From NCBI RefSeq assembly GCF_050908845.1, contig NZ_CP194171.1, forward strand, positions 1,550,001-1,614,000: 64,000 nucleotides of DNA, given 5' to 3'. This document shows positions 16,290-24,041 of this stretch, one piece after another. The translations under genes and the position numbers were made by a program. This DNA comes from Marinobacterium_D sp050908845. Lineage in GTDB: Bacteria; Pseudomonadota; Gammaproteobacteria; Pseudomonadales; Balneatricaceae. The notes under the pieces are model-generated. The model had not been told where the DNA came from. It saw nothing but the letters and a program-made list of their open reading frames with translations, and made no database searches. The number at the start of each line of letters is the position of its first letter. Within the stretch, counting starts at the first letter, position 1.

Positions 16290-18410
16290 CTAGATCGGCG
16301 CCGCGCTGTGCCCGGGACCTTCCGAGCTGCCTTTCAGCTGGCCAAGGATGGTGTGGGTGAGTCGGGCACTGTCGAACGGCTTATCCAGGCAGTCCTGCAT
16401 ACCTGTGGTCAGGCAGCGGTTGCGCAGTGCCTCGTCGCCATTGATGGTCAGGGCGACGATCGGAATTCTATCCCACTGGCGCTCACGGCGGATGTTCTCT
16501 GTGGCAGAGAAGCCATCCATGACCGGCATATCCAGGTCCATCAGGATAATATCCACAGGCTCCGGGTCGTCAGTGAAGAAGCGGTAGGCCTCCTCGCCGT
16601 TGCGTTTCCAGATAACCTGGGCGCCCTGGGTCTCAAGCAGCAGTGTCGCGACCGTGGCATTGACGCGGTTATCCTCCACCAGCAGCAGACGCACGCCGGC
16701 CAGCGGATCCTCAGCGGCCACCTGCTCGGTGAGGGTTGGAACCTCTTCGGCATCGGGCTCCGGCGGGGTAAGTGCCTGTGCGACCCTATCCTGCAGGATC
16801 GAGGGGACCAGAGGTTTTATCAGCTGTATCTCTTTGCTGTTTTCTTCCAGCGAAAGGCTGGATAAAGAGCGGTACTTGCGTGACAGGTATACACATACCG
16901 GGCGCTGGGTCTTTGGCAGAGAGTCAAAATACTCCAGCAGGCAGTGATCGCTTTTTACCAGGGTCGGCGAGTCGATCAGCACCAGGTCTATTTCAGGGGC
17001 TGTGTCGGACTCTTCCCGCTCCTGGTACAGGCTCAGTGCCGCGCGGCCCGAGCCCGCCTGGCTGGTGCTCCAGCCCAGCGTATGGCAGAAATTGGCAAGG
17101 ATACGCCTGCTCACTTCCGACTTGCTGAGCAACAGGACTTCCGGTGACCGGGTCTCTTCGGCCGTCTGATCGGTCACCGCATCGGGTGTGGGCCGTTTGA
17201 GCTGAAGCGTGAAGTAGAAGCGGGCACCGAGGCCGTATTCACTTTTGAATGCCAGCTTGCCACCCATCATCTCAACCAGTTCGCGACTGATCGCCAGTCC
17301 CAGGCCGGAACCGCCAAAGCGTTTGCTGATCGATGCATCCGCCTGACGGAAGGCTTCGAATACGCGGTGCTGCTGATCCGGTGATATGCCGATGCCGGTA
17401 TCCATCACCTCGAAATAGAGTGACACCTGGCCTTTGCTCTTTTTCTCGCAGTGGATCTTGATCACCACGCGCCCGTGCTCGGTAAACTTGACCGCGTTTT
17501 CGCCCAGGTTCAGCAGTACCTGTGACAGGCGGAACTCGTCCGCAATAAGCTGTTGCGGCACATCCGGATCGATATCGAACCAGATATCCAGTGGCTTGTC
17601 GCCCACCTGGGAAGAGAGCAGAGCCGCCAGTTTGCGCAGCAGGTTATCCAGCTCCATGGGGGCCATGTCCAGCTGCAGGTCGTTGCTCTCGATGCGGGAG
17701 TAATCAAGTATATCGTCGACGATCTGGGTCAGGTGGCGGGCCGACAGCAGAGCGTGGCGCACATTCTGCTGTGCCTCCGGGCTGGTCAGTTCGGACTCCA
17801 GCTGCTGCAGTGCGCCCATGAGGCCATCGATCGGAGTGCCGATTTCATGGCTCATATTGGCCAGAAAACGTGCCTTGCGACTGTTTTCCTGCTCGGATTT
17901 CAGCACCGAGCGGCTTAACTCTTCGGTTTTTTTGCGCAGCTCCAGTCTGGCCATCACCTGCTGCGCCAGGGTCTGGAGTGCCTTGCGCTGCTTCGCAGTG
18001 GTTTTCATCGGCGTCGGAGACATGACGCAAAGCGTGCCGATCACCAGTCCCTCGGGGGTGATCAGCGGTGCGCCGGCATAAAAGCGGATATGGGGCCGGT
18101 GTCTGACCAGCGGGTTATCGGCACAGCGGCTGTCGTTTGAGGCATCCTCGATCTCGAGGACGTCGCTCTGCAGGATGGTCTGGGTGCAGAATGAGTTGCT
18201 TCGCGGTGTCTGGAGTATCTCCAGGCCGACGCGGGATTTAAACCAGAGACGGTCGGTATCGATAAAGCTGATAAGCGCCACCGGCGTGCCGCATAGATAG
18301 GCGGCAAGCCGTGTCAGTTCACAGAATTCGGTGTCTGTCTCGAGAATACGGTAGCTGTTAAGCGCCTTTAACCGCTCTTTCTCGCATACAGATAGTGGCG
18401 CTGACCCCAT
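16290..18410 (-). CDS. Hybrid histidine kinase (GAF, HisKA, HATPase, pseudo-receiver, receiver)
   Basis: A 706-residue soluble sensor kinase with no membrane segment. An N-terminal GAF domain (about 15-165; FIDTDRLWFKSRVGL, FYAGAPLITPEGLVIGTLC) is followed by the dimerisation box NMSHEIGTPIDG, with Gly where Arg is usual. The ATPase follows with N, G1 and G2 boxes (NLGENAVKFTE, DTGIGISPD, FGGSGLGLAIS). The first receiver-like domain (about 425-550) begins VLLLSKSEVS and lacks the acidic pair, so it is probably not phosphorylated. The last receiver (about 570-690) is canonical: LLLVEDNRVN, ILMDLDMPVMDG, DKPF. No regulator is adjacent. Its target is unknown. Confidence 0.9.
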   Translation of the reverse strand: MGSAPLSVCEKERLKALNSYRILETDTEFCELTRLAAYLCGTPVALISFIDTDRLWFKSRVGLEILQTPRSNSFCTQTILQSDVLEIEDASNDSRCADNPLVRHRPHIRFYAGAPLITPEGLVIGTLCVMSPTPMKTTAKQRKALQTLAQQVMARLELRKKTEELSRSVLKSEQENSRKARFLANMSHEIGTPIDGLMGALQQLESELTSPEAQQNVRHALLSARHLTQIVDDILDYSRIESNDLQLDMAPMELDNLLRKLAALLSSQVGDKPLDIWFDIDPDVPQQLIADEFRLSQVLLNLGENAVKFTEHGRVVIKIHCEKKSKGQVSLYFEVMDTGIGISPDQQHRVFEAFRQADASISKRFGGSGLGLAISRELVEMMGGKLAFKSEYGLGARFYFTLQLKRPTPDAVTDQTAEETRSPEVLLLSKSEVSRRILANFCHTLGWSTSQAGSGRAALSLYQEREESDTAPEIDLVLIDSPTLVKSDHCLLEYFDSLPKTQRPVCVYLSRKYRSLSSLSLEENSKEIQLIKPLVPSILQDRVAQALTPPEPDAEEVPTLTEQVAAEDPLAGVRLLLVEDNRVNATVATLLLETQGAQVIWKRNGEEAYRFFTDDPEPVDIILMDLDMPVMDGFSATENIRRERQWDRIPIVALTINGDEALRNRCLTTGMQDCLDKPFDSARLTHTILGQLKGSSEGPGHSAAPI

Positions 18411-18883
18411 CAGTTAACCTGCCCAATCAGTCAAAAAACGATACGCCAGCCGGTCTGGCCCATACAGATCCCGGTGGCAGTATTCTTACCCCGCCTATTG
18501 TAACGACTAATCTGCCCCAGGGGGTGGTCTCGATCAAGGAATAGCCAGCTCTTTTCGAGAGATAGTACCTGGCGAGGGGCTGAAAGCACCTGCTGCGGGT
18601 TAACTGCCCATTTGTCCATCGGTAAGCCCGTCGTTTGGGGACGACAGGGGCGACTCTCTGCTGTATCCGATATTGATCCGGTTTAACTGCGGTTATTTTT
18701 ATAACCTTATGAATGTATTGGGGTTTTTCTTTGTTTGTGCGTTCGTTGGCTGTTTTGCTCCTGTCTGGCCCGGTTATTGCGAAATAGAGCTGGAGAGGCG
18801 GATAAACAGCGAATACGAAGAGTCGCGAAAGCGTCCGGGCTAACCGTCGGGAAGACGCAACACAGAATAAAGAGGAGGTTCCC
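18411..18883. other. Intergenic region between hybrid kinase and PRC-barrel gene
   Basis: The two flanking genes are divergent, so this 473-base stretch should carry both promoters. No convincing gene was found; a long leftward open frame covers it but has no ribosome-binding site or recognisable protein character. The only clear signal is the inverted repeat at 18691-18706. Confidence 0.4.
18691..18706. promoter_or_regulatory. Inverted repeat GGTTAT-4-ATAACC
   Basis: GGTTAT (18691-18696) and ATAACC (18701-18706) flank TTTT. It lies 180 bases upstream of the PRC-barrel gene in an AT-rich patch and is a plausible operator for a dimeric regulator. Confidence 0.4.
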
Positions 18884-19444
18884 ATGAAAAAGGTCTTTCA
18901 TCCCCTGTTGCTGGCTGGCGCGCTGCTGTCTTCGGTGGCGATACCCGTTTGGGCCGGGGAGGGGTTAGACGTCAACACCCAGAACCTGCCGGGTATTCAG
19001 ATCGTCAGGGTTGAGAAAGTATCCGCGGCAGGTACGAAAATACTGATGCCGAACCTGGCGGAGAATCCGCAGCAGACCCCGGGTTTCCTGCTGGCGGCAC
19101 CGGAGGCGCTGGAACTCTATAACCAGGCGCCGGAAGACCTGAAGGGCGAGCAGCTGTATGGCGCCGAGGGAAAGCTGCTGGGCAAGGTATCGGAGATCGT
19201 CAGCGACCGTATCAGCGGACGCATTTACGCGGTTGTCAGTCGGGGTGGCTTTCTGGGATTCGGCGCATCGAGCTATGCGGTACCGCTGGACAATCTGCGC
19301 CGGGGTGAGGGCGCGATGCATGCGGATATGACCGCTTCCCAGTTTGAAATGAGCAAGGAGTTTACCACTGATCGCTACATCAGGGTTCAGCCTGAGTCCC
19401 ACCCCATCAGCGAGTTCTCCGCCTTCGAGACCAGCTTTAACTGA
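18884..19444 (+). CDS. Secreted PRC-barrel domain protein
   Basis: A 186-residue exported protein. The first 24 residues form a signal peptide (MKKVFHPLLLAGALLSS, ending VWA before GEGLDV). The C-terminal half is a PRC-barrel: LKGEQLYGAEGKLLGKVSEI, then GRIYAVVSRGGFLGFGASSYAVPL. PRC-barrels are small beta folds used for protein or RNA contact; periplasmic versions are of unknown role in envelope adaptation. AGAGGAGG precedes the ATG. It is convergent with glrR, at the place where glnB follows in enterobacteria, but there is no sign that it belongs to the glr operon. Confidence 0.82.
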   Translation: MKKVFHPLLLAGALLSSVAIPVWAGEGLDVNTQNLPGIQIVRVEKVSAAGTKILMPNLAENPQQTPGFLLAAPEALELYNQAPEDLKGEQLYGAEGKLLGKVSEIVSDRISGRIYAVVSRGGFLGFGASSYAVPLDNLRRGEGAMHADMTASQFEMSKEFTTDRYIRVQPESHPISEFSAFETSFN

Positions 19445-19476
19445 TCCCTCTGATCCGCTGCTTTAATGTCAGCGGA

Positions 19477-20844
19477 TCAGCTTTCCTCCTCCGATTGCCT
19501 GAACATCCCCGGCGACAGATGGTTACGCTGCAACAGGCGGTAGAACTCGGTGCGGTTACGGCCCGCCAGACGTGCCGCCTGGGCGGCCTGTCCATTGGTA
19601 ATCTTCAGCAGCTGCACCAGGTAGTCGCGCTCAAACGCCTCTTTCGCTTCGGCATAGGTGCGAATAGTCGTGGTCTTCTCCTTCAGCGCGCGCTCCACCA
19701 GTGAGGCGGGTACCAGTGCGGTGGTGCAGAGAACGCAGCACTGTTCGACCACATTCAGCAGCTGGCGTACATTGCCGGGCCAGGCATAACCGACCAGGCG
19801 CTCCATCGCCTCCGGGGTGAAGTCGTTGGCCCTGTGGGGGTGTTTTTCCCGCAGCTGAGTCAGAAAATGACGTGCCAGCAGCGGGATATCCTCGCGGCGC
19901 TGCTGCAGCGGCGGCAGGGTGAGCGTGACTACGTTCAAGCGGTAGTAGAGATCTTCACGAAACTCACCGTCAGCGATCGCCTGCTCGAGATTACGGTGGG
20001 TGGCCGAGACGATACGGACATCCACCGGGATCGCCTGGCTGGAGCCGACGGGGCGGATCTCGCGGTCCTGCAGAACGCGCAGCAGCTTGGCCTGCAGGGC
20101 GAGGGGCATGTCGCCGATCTCATCAAGAAAAACAGTACCTCCCGAGCCGGACTGGAACAGGCCCTTGTGGGCGCTGGTTGCGCCGGTAAACGCGCCCTTA
20201 GCGTGCCCGAAAAGCTCGGATTCGAGCAGCTGCTCGGGGATCGCCGCGCAGTTGATCGCTACCAGCGGCTTGTTGTTTCGCGGACTGGCCTTGTGCAGCG
20301 CCCGTGCCAGCACCTCCTTGCCGCTGCCCGAGGCCCCCTGGATCAGTACGCTGGCTTCGCTGGCCGCGACCAGTTGCGCATCGGCCAACAGGGCCTCCAT
20401 GCTCGGGCTTGCGGTGACAATCTCGGCACGCCAGGGAGCGTCCTGTTCCCGCGGACTGCCGTTTGTGGAGCCGGAGGCGGCCACAGCCTTCTGCAGCAGC
20501 TCCAGCAGGGCGCCATCATCAAAGGGTTTGGTCAGGTAGCCGAACAGGCCGCGCTGAGTGGCGTCTACCGCATCGGGGATGGTGCCGTGAGCTGTCAGCA
20601 GGATCACCGGCAGCGCCGGGTCATCGCTGTGGATGCGGTCGAACAGTTCCATTCCGCTCATGCCGTCCATGCGCAGGTCGGTCACCACAACGGCGGGTCG
20701 GGAGACCGCCAGGTGCGCCAGGGCCTGCTCCGCGCTCGAGGCGCTGTCCACCTTGAAACCGGCCGCGCGCAGCCGGATCGACAGCAGTTTCAACAGCCCG
20801 GCATCGTCATCCACCAGCAGGACTCTGGGGTGTCTGTCAGTCAC
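19477..20844 (-). CDS. glrR: Sigma54-dependent response regulator GlrR/QseF
   Basis: A 455-residue regulator with three domains. The receiver (1-120) shows LLVDDDAG, the phospho-Asp in VVVTDLRMDGMSG and the Lys in LTKPFDDG. The AAA+ domain (about 150-375) has Walker A GASGSGKEVLARALH, the sigma54-contact loop GHAKGAFTGAT and Walker B GGTVFLDEIGD. A Fis-type helix-turn-helix ends the protein (NGQAAQAARLAGRNRTEFYRLLQRN). It activates sigma54 promoters from upstream TGTC-N10-GACA sites, two of which lie beyond glrK at 22960 and 23025. The ATG overlaps the qseG stop by 4 bases, in the order glrK-qseG-glrR known from E. coli. Confidence 0.93.
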   Translation of the reverse strand: MTDRHPRVLLVDDDAGLLKLLSIRLRAAGFKVDSASSAEQALAHLAVSRPAVVVTDLRMDGMSGMELFDRIHSDDPALPVILLTAHGTIPDAVDATQRGLFGYLTKPFDDGALLELLQKAVAASGSTNGSPREQDAPWRAEIVTASPSMEALLADAQLVAASEASVLIQGASGSGKEVLARALHKASPRNNKPLVAINCAAIPEQLLESELFGHAKGAFTGATSAHKGLFQSGSGGTVFLDEIGDMPLALQAKLLRVLQDREIRPVGSSQAIPVDVRIVSATHRNLEQAIADGEFREDLYYRLNVVTLTLPPLQQRREDIPLLARHFLTQLREKHPHRANDFTPEAMERLVGYAWPGNVRQLLNVVEQCCVLCTTALVPASLVERALKEKTTTIRTYAEAKEAFERDYLVQLLKITNGQAAQAARLAGRNRTEFYRLLQRNHLSPGMFRQSEEES

Positions 20845-21365
20845 AGGCCATTCTCCGGAGTGGTTGTTCCCAGGCTCGGAGAGGCGGGCTCCAGTGCCTC
20901 TTCCAGTCCTTTGAGCTCTTCAATCTTCTGACGGTACGCCCGCGTTTCACGCACCTGATTTCGCAGCGCCTGCATCAACTCCAGCTTGCGCTGGTAGATG
21001 GCGATCAGCTGCTGCTGCTCGGGCTCGGCGAAATCGGGGTCGGCGAGCAGCACCTTGAGTCTCTGTGCGGCCTGGGCAAGCTCGGCATCGGATGCCTGGG
21101 CGTGGCCGAGCAGGCAGGCCTGGCTGAAACGCTGCTCCGCCGATGCGGGATTGGCCGAGGTCGAGGCGGCCATCTGCTGCCGGCGCTGCGCACCGGAGAG
21201 ACGCTCCTGGGATGCCAGGCAGGCGAGCATCGACGCTGTTAATGGCTGGCCCGAGAAGTTAAAGGCACCGGCAATCGACGCCAGACTCTGACTTTTGTCC
21301 TGTGATGCGCAGCCGCCCAGCAGTAAGGCGATGACAAGCGGCAGTGCGTATTTCCTCCTAACCAC
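20841..21365 (-). CDS. qseG: QseG-like outer-membrane lipoprotein
   Basis: A 174-residue lipoprotein that in enterobacteria binds the sensor domain of GlrK/QseE. I start at GTG 21365, giving the signal peptide MVRRKYALPLVIALLLGGC with a lipobox Cys at residue 19; AAGGAG lies 10 bases upstream and the start overlaps the glrK stop by 8 bases. A TTG at 21404 would place 13 extra charged residues before the signal and is less likely. The mature part is helical and Gln/Ala-rich (LACLASQERLSGAQRRQQMAAS; DPDFAEPEQQQLIAIYQRKLELMQAL), in line with a coiled helical bundle. Sequence identity to E. coli QseG appears low, so gene order carries much of the call. Confidence 0.75.
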   Translation of the reverse strand: MVRRKYALPLVIALLLGGCASQDKSQSLASIAGAFNFSGQPLTASMLACLASQERLSGAQRRQQMAASTSANPASAEQRFSQACLLGHAQASDAELAQAAQRLKVLLADPDFAEPEQQQLIAIYQRKLELMQALRNQVRETRAYRQKIEELKGLEEALEPASPSLGTTTPENGL

Positions 21366-22854
21366 GCGGGGGAGTCTCCTTGTTCCTTGGTAATCTGATT
21401 TCAAAACAGGCGCCGGGGCCGGAGGTGGGCACGACAGCCAGGCTGCCGCCCATCAGCTGGATATGGGCACTGGCGATGGCCAGTCCCAAACCACTGCCTT
21501 TAAGAGTGCCCTGGGGTTGCCGGGTTCCCTTGAAAAACGGCTGAAACAGCATCTCTCTTTGCGATGCGGGTATACCGGGCCCCTGATCGCTGATGCGAAT
21601 ACTGATCTGTTGATCTTCGGCCCGGGCATCGATCTGGACGGTACCCTGTTCCGGGCTGAATCGAATCGCATTGCTGGTCAGGTTTTCCAGCACCACGCTG
21701 AGACGGCCACGGTCGGCGTGCAGACGGATCGGGTCCAGCTGCTCCGACCAGTTCAGCGAATGGTTACGCAGGGTCAGGTCGAAGCGCTTTTTAACCTCGC
21801 TGATCAGTGGACCCAGCTCGAACCATTCCGGCTTGAGCTCGGGCTCCGAGGTGGCTTCGTTGTAGCGTAACAGGTCTTCGATCCGCAGACGCAGGTCTGA
21901 GGCGCTGCCATGCATGATTTCGACAATATCGCTCTGCTCCTCGGTTAGGGGACCGGTGACCTGGTCGCGCAGCAGTGAAACCGCCTCCAGCATGTTGGTC
22001 AGCGGAGTTTTCAGCTCATGGGAGACCTCGCGGAAGAAGTTGAGTTTTTTCTCCTCCAGCGCCTGCAGACGCTGGCGCAGCCAGTTGAGCTGATCGCCCA
22101 GGCGTTCCAGATCGCGGGGGCCGTGAATACTGATCTCGCTACCGAGATCGTTCTGTCCCAGCTGGCGGATGGCGGATGACAGCTGCTTGACCGGTCTGCC
22201 GAGCAGCCAGGCAAACACGCCGGCTAACAGCAGTGACAGCAGGACCATGGCGCCCGCCAGGTAGATCATGCCGCCCTGGATTCGCTCGGCAGTCTGGTTC
22301 ATGCCGGTGACGAGCTGTTCCCGTATATAGCCGGTGGTGCCCTCGTTCAAGCTTTGGGTGGCCAGGCTCAGGTGCTCGAAATCCTCGCTGTAGGTATCAA
22401 AACCGGCATCGGCTGAAGCTTCGGAAAGGCGCCGGTAAAGCGCTGATTCCGTGCGGGCCAGTGCGGCAATCTGATGGGCCTGGGCAATATCCAGCGGCAG
22501 GGACTCAAGCCTGTTGAGTACCTGGACGAAGCGGGCATGGGCGCGCTCCAGGCGCTCTTTCAGCGCCGGGTCTCCAAGCACGAGATATTGGCCGGCTGCG
22601 CGTTTCAGGGTGATTTCGGCTTCCCCCAGCTGGCGGCTGGCCAGGGTGATCTCGGCGCTGATCGTGACCGAGCGACGTCCCTCGAACGCCATTTTCTCCA
22701 AGGCGTAGGTCATGCCAAGAATACCGCCCAGCAGAGGCAGTACCACGAGAATAAAGCCGGCGATAAGCAGGCCGGGAAAGGACGGAAGGGATAGGGGCTT
22801 TAGCTGCATAAGTGAGCTGTCTTCTGTTGAGCCGGTGTGTTCGGTTGTGAGCAT
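21358..22854 (-). CDS. glrK: Sensor histidine kinase GlrK/QseE
   Basis: A 498-residue inner-membrane kinase that phosphorylates GlrR. A first membrane segment lies at about 27-50 (LLIAGFILVVLPLLGGILG), a periplasmic helical sensor at 55-195 and a second segment near 195-215 (YLAGAMVLLSLLLAGVFAWLLG). A HAMP domain and the H-box REVSHELKTPLTNMLEA follow, with ATPase motifs NLTSNAIRFSPE, DQGPGIP and KGSGLGLAIA. The start is uncertain: ATG 22854 or, 15 codons later, ATG 22809 just before MQLKPLSLPSF; neither has a strong ribosome-binding site. The gene starts the leftward glrK-qseG-glrR operon, and is divergent from the GlrR-type boxes at 22960-23042. Confidence 0.92.
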   Translation of the reverse strand: MLTTEHTGSTEDSSLMQLKPLSLPSFPGLLIAGFILVVLPLLGGILGMTYALEKMAFEGRRSVTISAEITLASRQLGEAEITLKRAAGQYLVLGDPALKERLERAHARFVQVLNRLESLPLDIAQAHQIAALARTESALYRRLSEASADAGFDTYSEDFEHLSLATQSLNEGTTGYIREQLVTGMNQTAERIQGGMIYLAGAMVLLSLLLAGVFAWLLGRPVKQLSSAIRQLGQNDLGSEISIHGPRDLERLGDQLNWLRQRLQALEEKKLNFFREVSHELKTPLTNMLEAVSLLRDQVTGPLTEEQSDIVEIMHGSASDLRLRIEDLLRYNEATSEPELKPEWFELGPLISEVKKRFDLTLRNHSLNWSEQLDPIRLHADRGRLSVVLENLTSNAIRFSPEQGTVQIDARAEDQQISIRISDQGPGIPASQREMLFQPFFKGTRQPQGTLKGSGLGLAIASAHIQLMGGSLAVVPTSGPGACFEIRLPRNKETPPRG

Positions 22855-22959
22855 CCTGGCTGTCTCGATGAGGATGCAGCCAGGTATCGCCTGCCTAGCT
22901 TACTTGAGACGCCGGGAAAACAGGGCAGTTCAGCGCCGGTTTTCAGCCGAAAAGTGGCA

Positions 22960-22977
22960 TGTCGCCTCTGGGCGACA
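22960..22977. promoter_or_regulatory. GlrR-type enhancer box 1 (TGTC-N10-GACA)
   Basis: TGTCGCCTCTGGGCGACA matches the published GlrR consensus TGTC-N10-GACA exactly and is also a near-complete palindrome (TGTCGCC with GGCGACA). It lies about 105 bases upstream of glrK and about 140 bases upstream of the sigma54-like promoter at 23116, a normal enhancer distance. The neighbouring glrR makes the assignment plausible. Confidence 0.65.
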
Positions 22978-23024
22978 GGGTAAGTCATTTAAATTCAGAT
23001 ACTTAGATATTTTGCCTCGAAAGG

Positions 23025-23042
23025 AGTCGCCTGCAGGTGACA
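23025..23042. promoter_or_regulatory. GlrR-type enhancer box 2 (AGTC-N10-GACA)
   Basis: AGTCGCCTGCAGGTGACA differs from TGTC-N10-GACA by one base and shares the inner GCC of box 1. It starts 65 bases after box 1 starts and ends about 75 bases upstream of the sigma54-like promoter. Paired sites are usual for enhancer-binding proteins. Confidence 0.5.
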
Positions 23043-23115
23043 GTCTGGTGTTGCCGGTTGCGTCTGGAATGGCGGGTTTGATTTTAAATTGTTGAAATAA
23101 AATGGATAAATGTTT

Positions 23116-23132
23116 TTGGCATGAAGTGTGCT
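23116..23132 (+). promoter_or_regulatory. Sigma54-like promoter reading away from glrK
   Basis: TTGGCATGAAGTGTGCT matches the 17-base sigma54 consensus YTGGCACGRNNNTTGCW with two mismatches, keeping the GG and GC at -24/-12 in proper spacing. It would start transcription near 23143, running through the decayed EF-hand gene and the structured RNA to the terminators at 23698-23760. One such match can occur by chance; the two GlrR-type boxes upstream strengthen it. Confidence 0.5.
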
Positions 23133-23217
23133 ATCCAGCATGGGTAAGTATTTTGAAGTATTCAGGTCCGTCGTTGCGATCTGCGTTGAGGAGTCAGTAG
23201 GACCCGGCCGCGAGTGA

Positions 23218-23466
23218 TTCACATTCTGGGACCCAGCTTGTCTGTCCGCCTCGGTTGCGCTTGCCGGCGGAACCGCGGGTTTCGAATCTTTCGACCGCAA
23301 CCATTAGGGCGCGTTTACGGCGGACGAGATCAGCCCGGATTCCCGGTTAAACCAGTTGTGGAGTCGTCTTGATGCAGACAGATGCGGAGAAATCGACCCG
23401 TTCGAATCCGGTGCGCTGGAGTCCCTGGATCTCCCGCCGGAAATGGAACTGTCCGCCGAAGAATAG
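23218..23466 (+). pseudogene. Decayed EF-hand calcium-binding protein gene
   Basis: One reading frame from the TGA at 23215-23217 to the TAG at 23464-23466 encodes an unmistakable small EF-hand protein, interrupted by a TAG at 23305-23307. Before the stop it reads LSASVALAGGTAGFESFDRNH, the end of a signal peptide and the first half of a calcium loop. After it comes GAFTADEI, completing that loop, then a second canonical loop LDADRCGEIDPFE. No ATG or plausible start with a ribosome-binding site exists after the stop, and the true N-terminus is also lost, so no functional product is expected. Related genes encode exported proteins of 70-100 residues with paired EF-hands. It lies just downstream of the sigma54-like promoter. 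Confidence 0.7.
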
Positions 23467-23572
23467 ATGGACCAGGCCGCCAAGGAGGCGCGGTCAGCAA
23501 ACATAAACAGGTTTAGCGTCTGATCACCTGCTGTCTATTCAGTGTGTGATCACAGCCCTTAGCCCTCAGGTT

Positions 23573-23721
23573 CCGGGCTGGGTATTCGGATGCAGTGTTC
23601 GTTGGCCGGGGGTCCCCATGGAAAGGTGCGGCTCCCGGTCCTGGTACAGATCGAAGGGGGATTGTGTACCCGGATCTGCAAACGTTTACCCAGCCCGGCG
23701 CATCTTCGGATGCGCTTTTTT
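23573..23721 (+). ncRNA. Candidate structured RNA with 12-base closing stem
   Basis: CCGGGCTGGGTA (23573-23584) pairs perfectly with TACCCAGCCCGG (23687-23698) over a 102-base interior. Inside, GGTACA and TGTACC form a 6-base stem, CCGGG/CCCGG another, and TGCAG/CTGCA a third, suggesting a branched fold. An intrinsic terminator (23698-23721) begins on the last base of the closing stem, so the fold abuts the transcript's 3-prime end. I checked by eye against SRP, 6S, RNase P, tmRNA and common riboswitch cores and recognise none. No open frame with protein character covers it. The 5-prime end is unknown; TGATCAC occurs twice upstream (23521, 23547), possibly part of its promoter. Confidence 0.5.
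23698..23721 (+). terminator. Strong intrinsic terminator with UUCG loop
   Basis: GCGCATC and GATGCGC form a 7-base stem around the exceptionally stable TTCG tetraloop, followed directly by six T. No protein-coding gene ends shortly before it on this strand, apart from the EF-hand relic 230 bases upstream. Confidence 0.9.
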
Positions 23722-23722
23722 C

Positions 23723-23760
23723 AGCGGCGTTGCCCCCCTGCACTGGCGCGCCGCTTTTTT
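23723..23760 (+). terminator. Second terminator directly behind the first
   Basis: AGCGGCG (23723-23729) pairs with CGCCGCT (23749-23755), followed by T to 23760. Two terminators in tandem usually insulate a highly transcribed unit from the next gene, here edd. Confidence 0.75.
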
Positions 23761-23956
23761 CTTGCCCCAGCACTTCTCTTTCAGCTTTCCCTCCCAAGGT
23801 CGTCTAGCCGTCATGCGACTTCCAGTCCGCCCGGTCTGAAGCTGACCGGACCTGCCCAATCGCGTCGCCGTTGATGACAGATGGCGTGTTCTGAGCCATC
23901 TTTTAACTTCGCACTGCAAAAAAACGGTAGCTTTGATACGTAATAAAAACAAAATA

Positions 23957-24018
23957 AACCGGGTATATACCGGTTGAAATACCGTTTTATGTGGTTATAC
24001 TACGTAATTATATTACAT
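23957..24018 (+). promoter_or_regulatory. edd promoter with overlapping palindrome and HexR-type box
   Basis: TTGAAA (23974-23979), a 16-base spacer and TATACT (23996-24001) form a sigma70 promoter for edd. Overlapping the -35, AACCGGGTATATACCGGTT (23957-23975) is a 19-base inverted repeat. Directly after the -10, CGTAATTATATTACA (24003-24017) matches the gammaproteobacterial HexR pattern TGTAAT-N3-ATTACA at all but the first base. A further ACGTAAT half lies near 23938. HexR releases DNA when KDPG appears, inducing ED genes; hexR itself is not in the window. The leader to ATG 24042 is only about 35 bases. Confidence 0.6.
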
Positions 24019-24041
24019 CGAAGCGGGGCTCGACCTATCTT

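Noticed and set aside
18427..18885. 152-residue leftward frame across the kinase/PRC-barrel spacer
   Set aside because: No ribosome-binding site, no recognisable domain and irregular composition; it crosses the region that must hold two promoters.
23140..23217. Start codon for the EF-hand protein at 23140
   Set aside because: The ATG is in frame but followed by an in-frame TGA at 23215 and would overlap the predicted sigma54 start site; the residues do not resemble a signal peptide.
23573..23721. SRP 4.5S RNA, 6S RNA or a known riboswitch
   Set aside because: The conserved GGAAGGAAGCAGC of SRP RNA and the 6S central bubble are absent, and no riboswitch core was recognised.
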